Source: Mimachlamys varia (taxonomy: Eukaryota; Mollusca; Bivalvia; Pectinida; Pectinidae). Taken from it: a stretch of 64,000 bases of DNA. The notes under the pieces are model-generated. The model was not told the origin of the DNA and did no database searches. It saw nothing but the letters and a program-made list of their open reading frames with translations. The translations under genes and the position numbers were made by a program. This document shows positions 63,131 through 64,000 of the stretch, piece after piece (position 1 is the first letter of the stretch; each line of letters starts with the position of its first letter). The stretch spans positions 34,539,426 to 34,603,425 of the forward strand of contig OX392534.1 of the NCBI GenBank assembly GCA_947623455.1, read 5' to 3'.

Positions 63131-64000
63131 TTTTGTCGATTTTGTGAACCAGTAATCTAACCATTATTGGATCCAGTTCTCGAAATTTTTCAAAATATTA
63201 TGGTGTCTCTTCAGCGCCGATTTTCAATTCTTTTCCCTTCATAGTGTATGTTATTGGTCATGTTTTCCCTTTTCTGTCCTTCGTTTATGTTACGTTTGTT
63301 TTATGTTAATCAATTTGGTCCGTTCATCTAAGCACAAACAATACGTGTTTATATATGTTGCTTTCCATCTCCTCATTGTCTTTCATCTGTATTTTTTATT
63401 CTCCTGCGCCTGTCGTTTGTTTTTGTGTTTCCTTGTTGTCTTGATTTTGTTCATATCATATCAGCATATTTTCTCTGCCTAGGTGTTTTTCGGTTTTTTT
63501 TTTTTGGCGTTATAGTGTTTTTGTTTTACTTCCTCAGCGTCTGTCGGTTGTTTTCATGACTCCTTTGATGTTTAAAGTTATCATAGGGTATGATAACTTA
63601 AAAAACCAAAACACAAGGACTGTTGTCTGCACGAAAGAACTATGAGATGTCAAACAAATATGGTGTATAGTCTTCTGTTAGTAATTGTTTGTGGTAATAT
63701 GCTTAAGTACATGATGCTATCTGTATTATGAAAGAACTTTCAAATGATGTGTTGTTTAATGGCGTTTCACTTAAAATCAAATATTCCACTAACATTGATT
63801 TGTGTACATTCCAAAGCTACTAGTCATGTGATGTAGTATGATAACTGGTGTGCCCATTCGTTGAATCCAAATCACATTCTCACCATTTGCTATATGGAGC
63901 CAAAATATTCATCGCCGTGTTTCATGATCTTGGAACAATGTTATTCCGGACATGCAGTCCCAGAAGATAAGACAATTGTTTCATAATACTCTTGTCTAGC

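Larger units (their letters stand above)
60021..64000. other. 3' flank without recognised gene
   Basis: AT-rich intergenic-type sequence. It holds a degenerate TATCGAT-rich block (61430-61860) and one retroelement tail (62809-63130). Short ORFs (for example + 61112-61411) resemble nothing I know. TGACGTCA octamers occur at 60671, 60688 and 61122, and at 59803 just upstream. A T-rich, GTTTT-rich stretch lies at 63250-63560. Confidence 0.6.

Overview
The window is AT-rich animal nuclear DNA. It looks lophotrochozoan, most probably a bivalve mollusc. The basis is a metabotropic glutamate receptor (mGluR) gene with short exons and multi-kilobase introns, several tRNA-derived SINE-like repeats of the type common in molluscs, and dense minisatellites. 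The species assignment is inference; nothing in the sequence proves it.

The only host protein-coding gene I can support is one class C GPCR of the mGluR family, on the + strand. Seven exons are visible: 20145-20361, 38185-38472, 39101-39229, 40314-40505, 45565-45691, 51377-52301 and 58353-58727. They join in frame through GT/AG introns of phases 1,1,1,1,2,0 to give 2253 nt (750 residues plus stop). They cover most of the Venus-flytrap ligand-binding domain, the nine-cysteine linker, seven membrane helices and a short cytoplasmic tail. The first ~150-170 residues (signal peptide and start of lobe 1) are not found in bases 1-20144, so that stretch is probably intron and the 5' exon lies upstream of the window. 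Sequence signatures are closest to group III mGluRs. The lysine that holds the distal carboxylate of glutamate is Leu here, while the visible alpha-amino-acid contacts are kept. That pattern recalls the insect mXR receptors, which do not use glutamate as ligand.

The rest is intron and flank, about 96 percent of the window. It contains: (i) at least twelve 5'-truncated copies of one retroelement 3' tail, tied to a frameshifted reverse-transcriptase pseudogene at 42627-43750; ten of the twelve lie antisense to the receptor gene; (ii) SINE-like elements near 11.6, 22.4, 28.5, 34.6 and 40.0 kb and a 5S-rRNA-like fragment at 19.8 kb; (iii) fold-back or MITE-like inverted repeats near 18.6, 32.5, 41.1 and 46.4 kb, and compact hairpins at 33.0, 49.4 and 52.9 kb; (iv) minisatellites with units of about 24, 29, 31, 35, 48, 52, 55, 94 and 155 bp, including two arrays of the same 31-bp family 41 kb apart.

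After the stop codon at 58727 there is an AT-rich 3' UTR with a poly(A) signal candidate at 59995, then flank with no recognised gene to 64000. No bacterial-type genes, CRISPR array or intact tRNA gene was seen.
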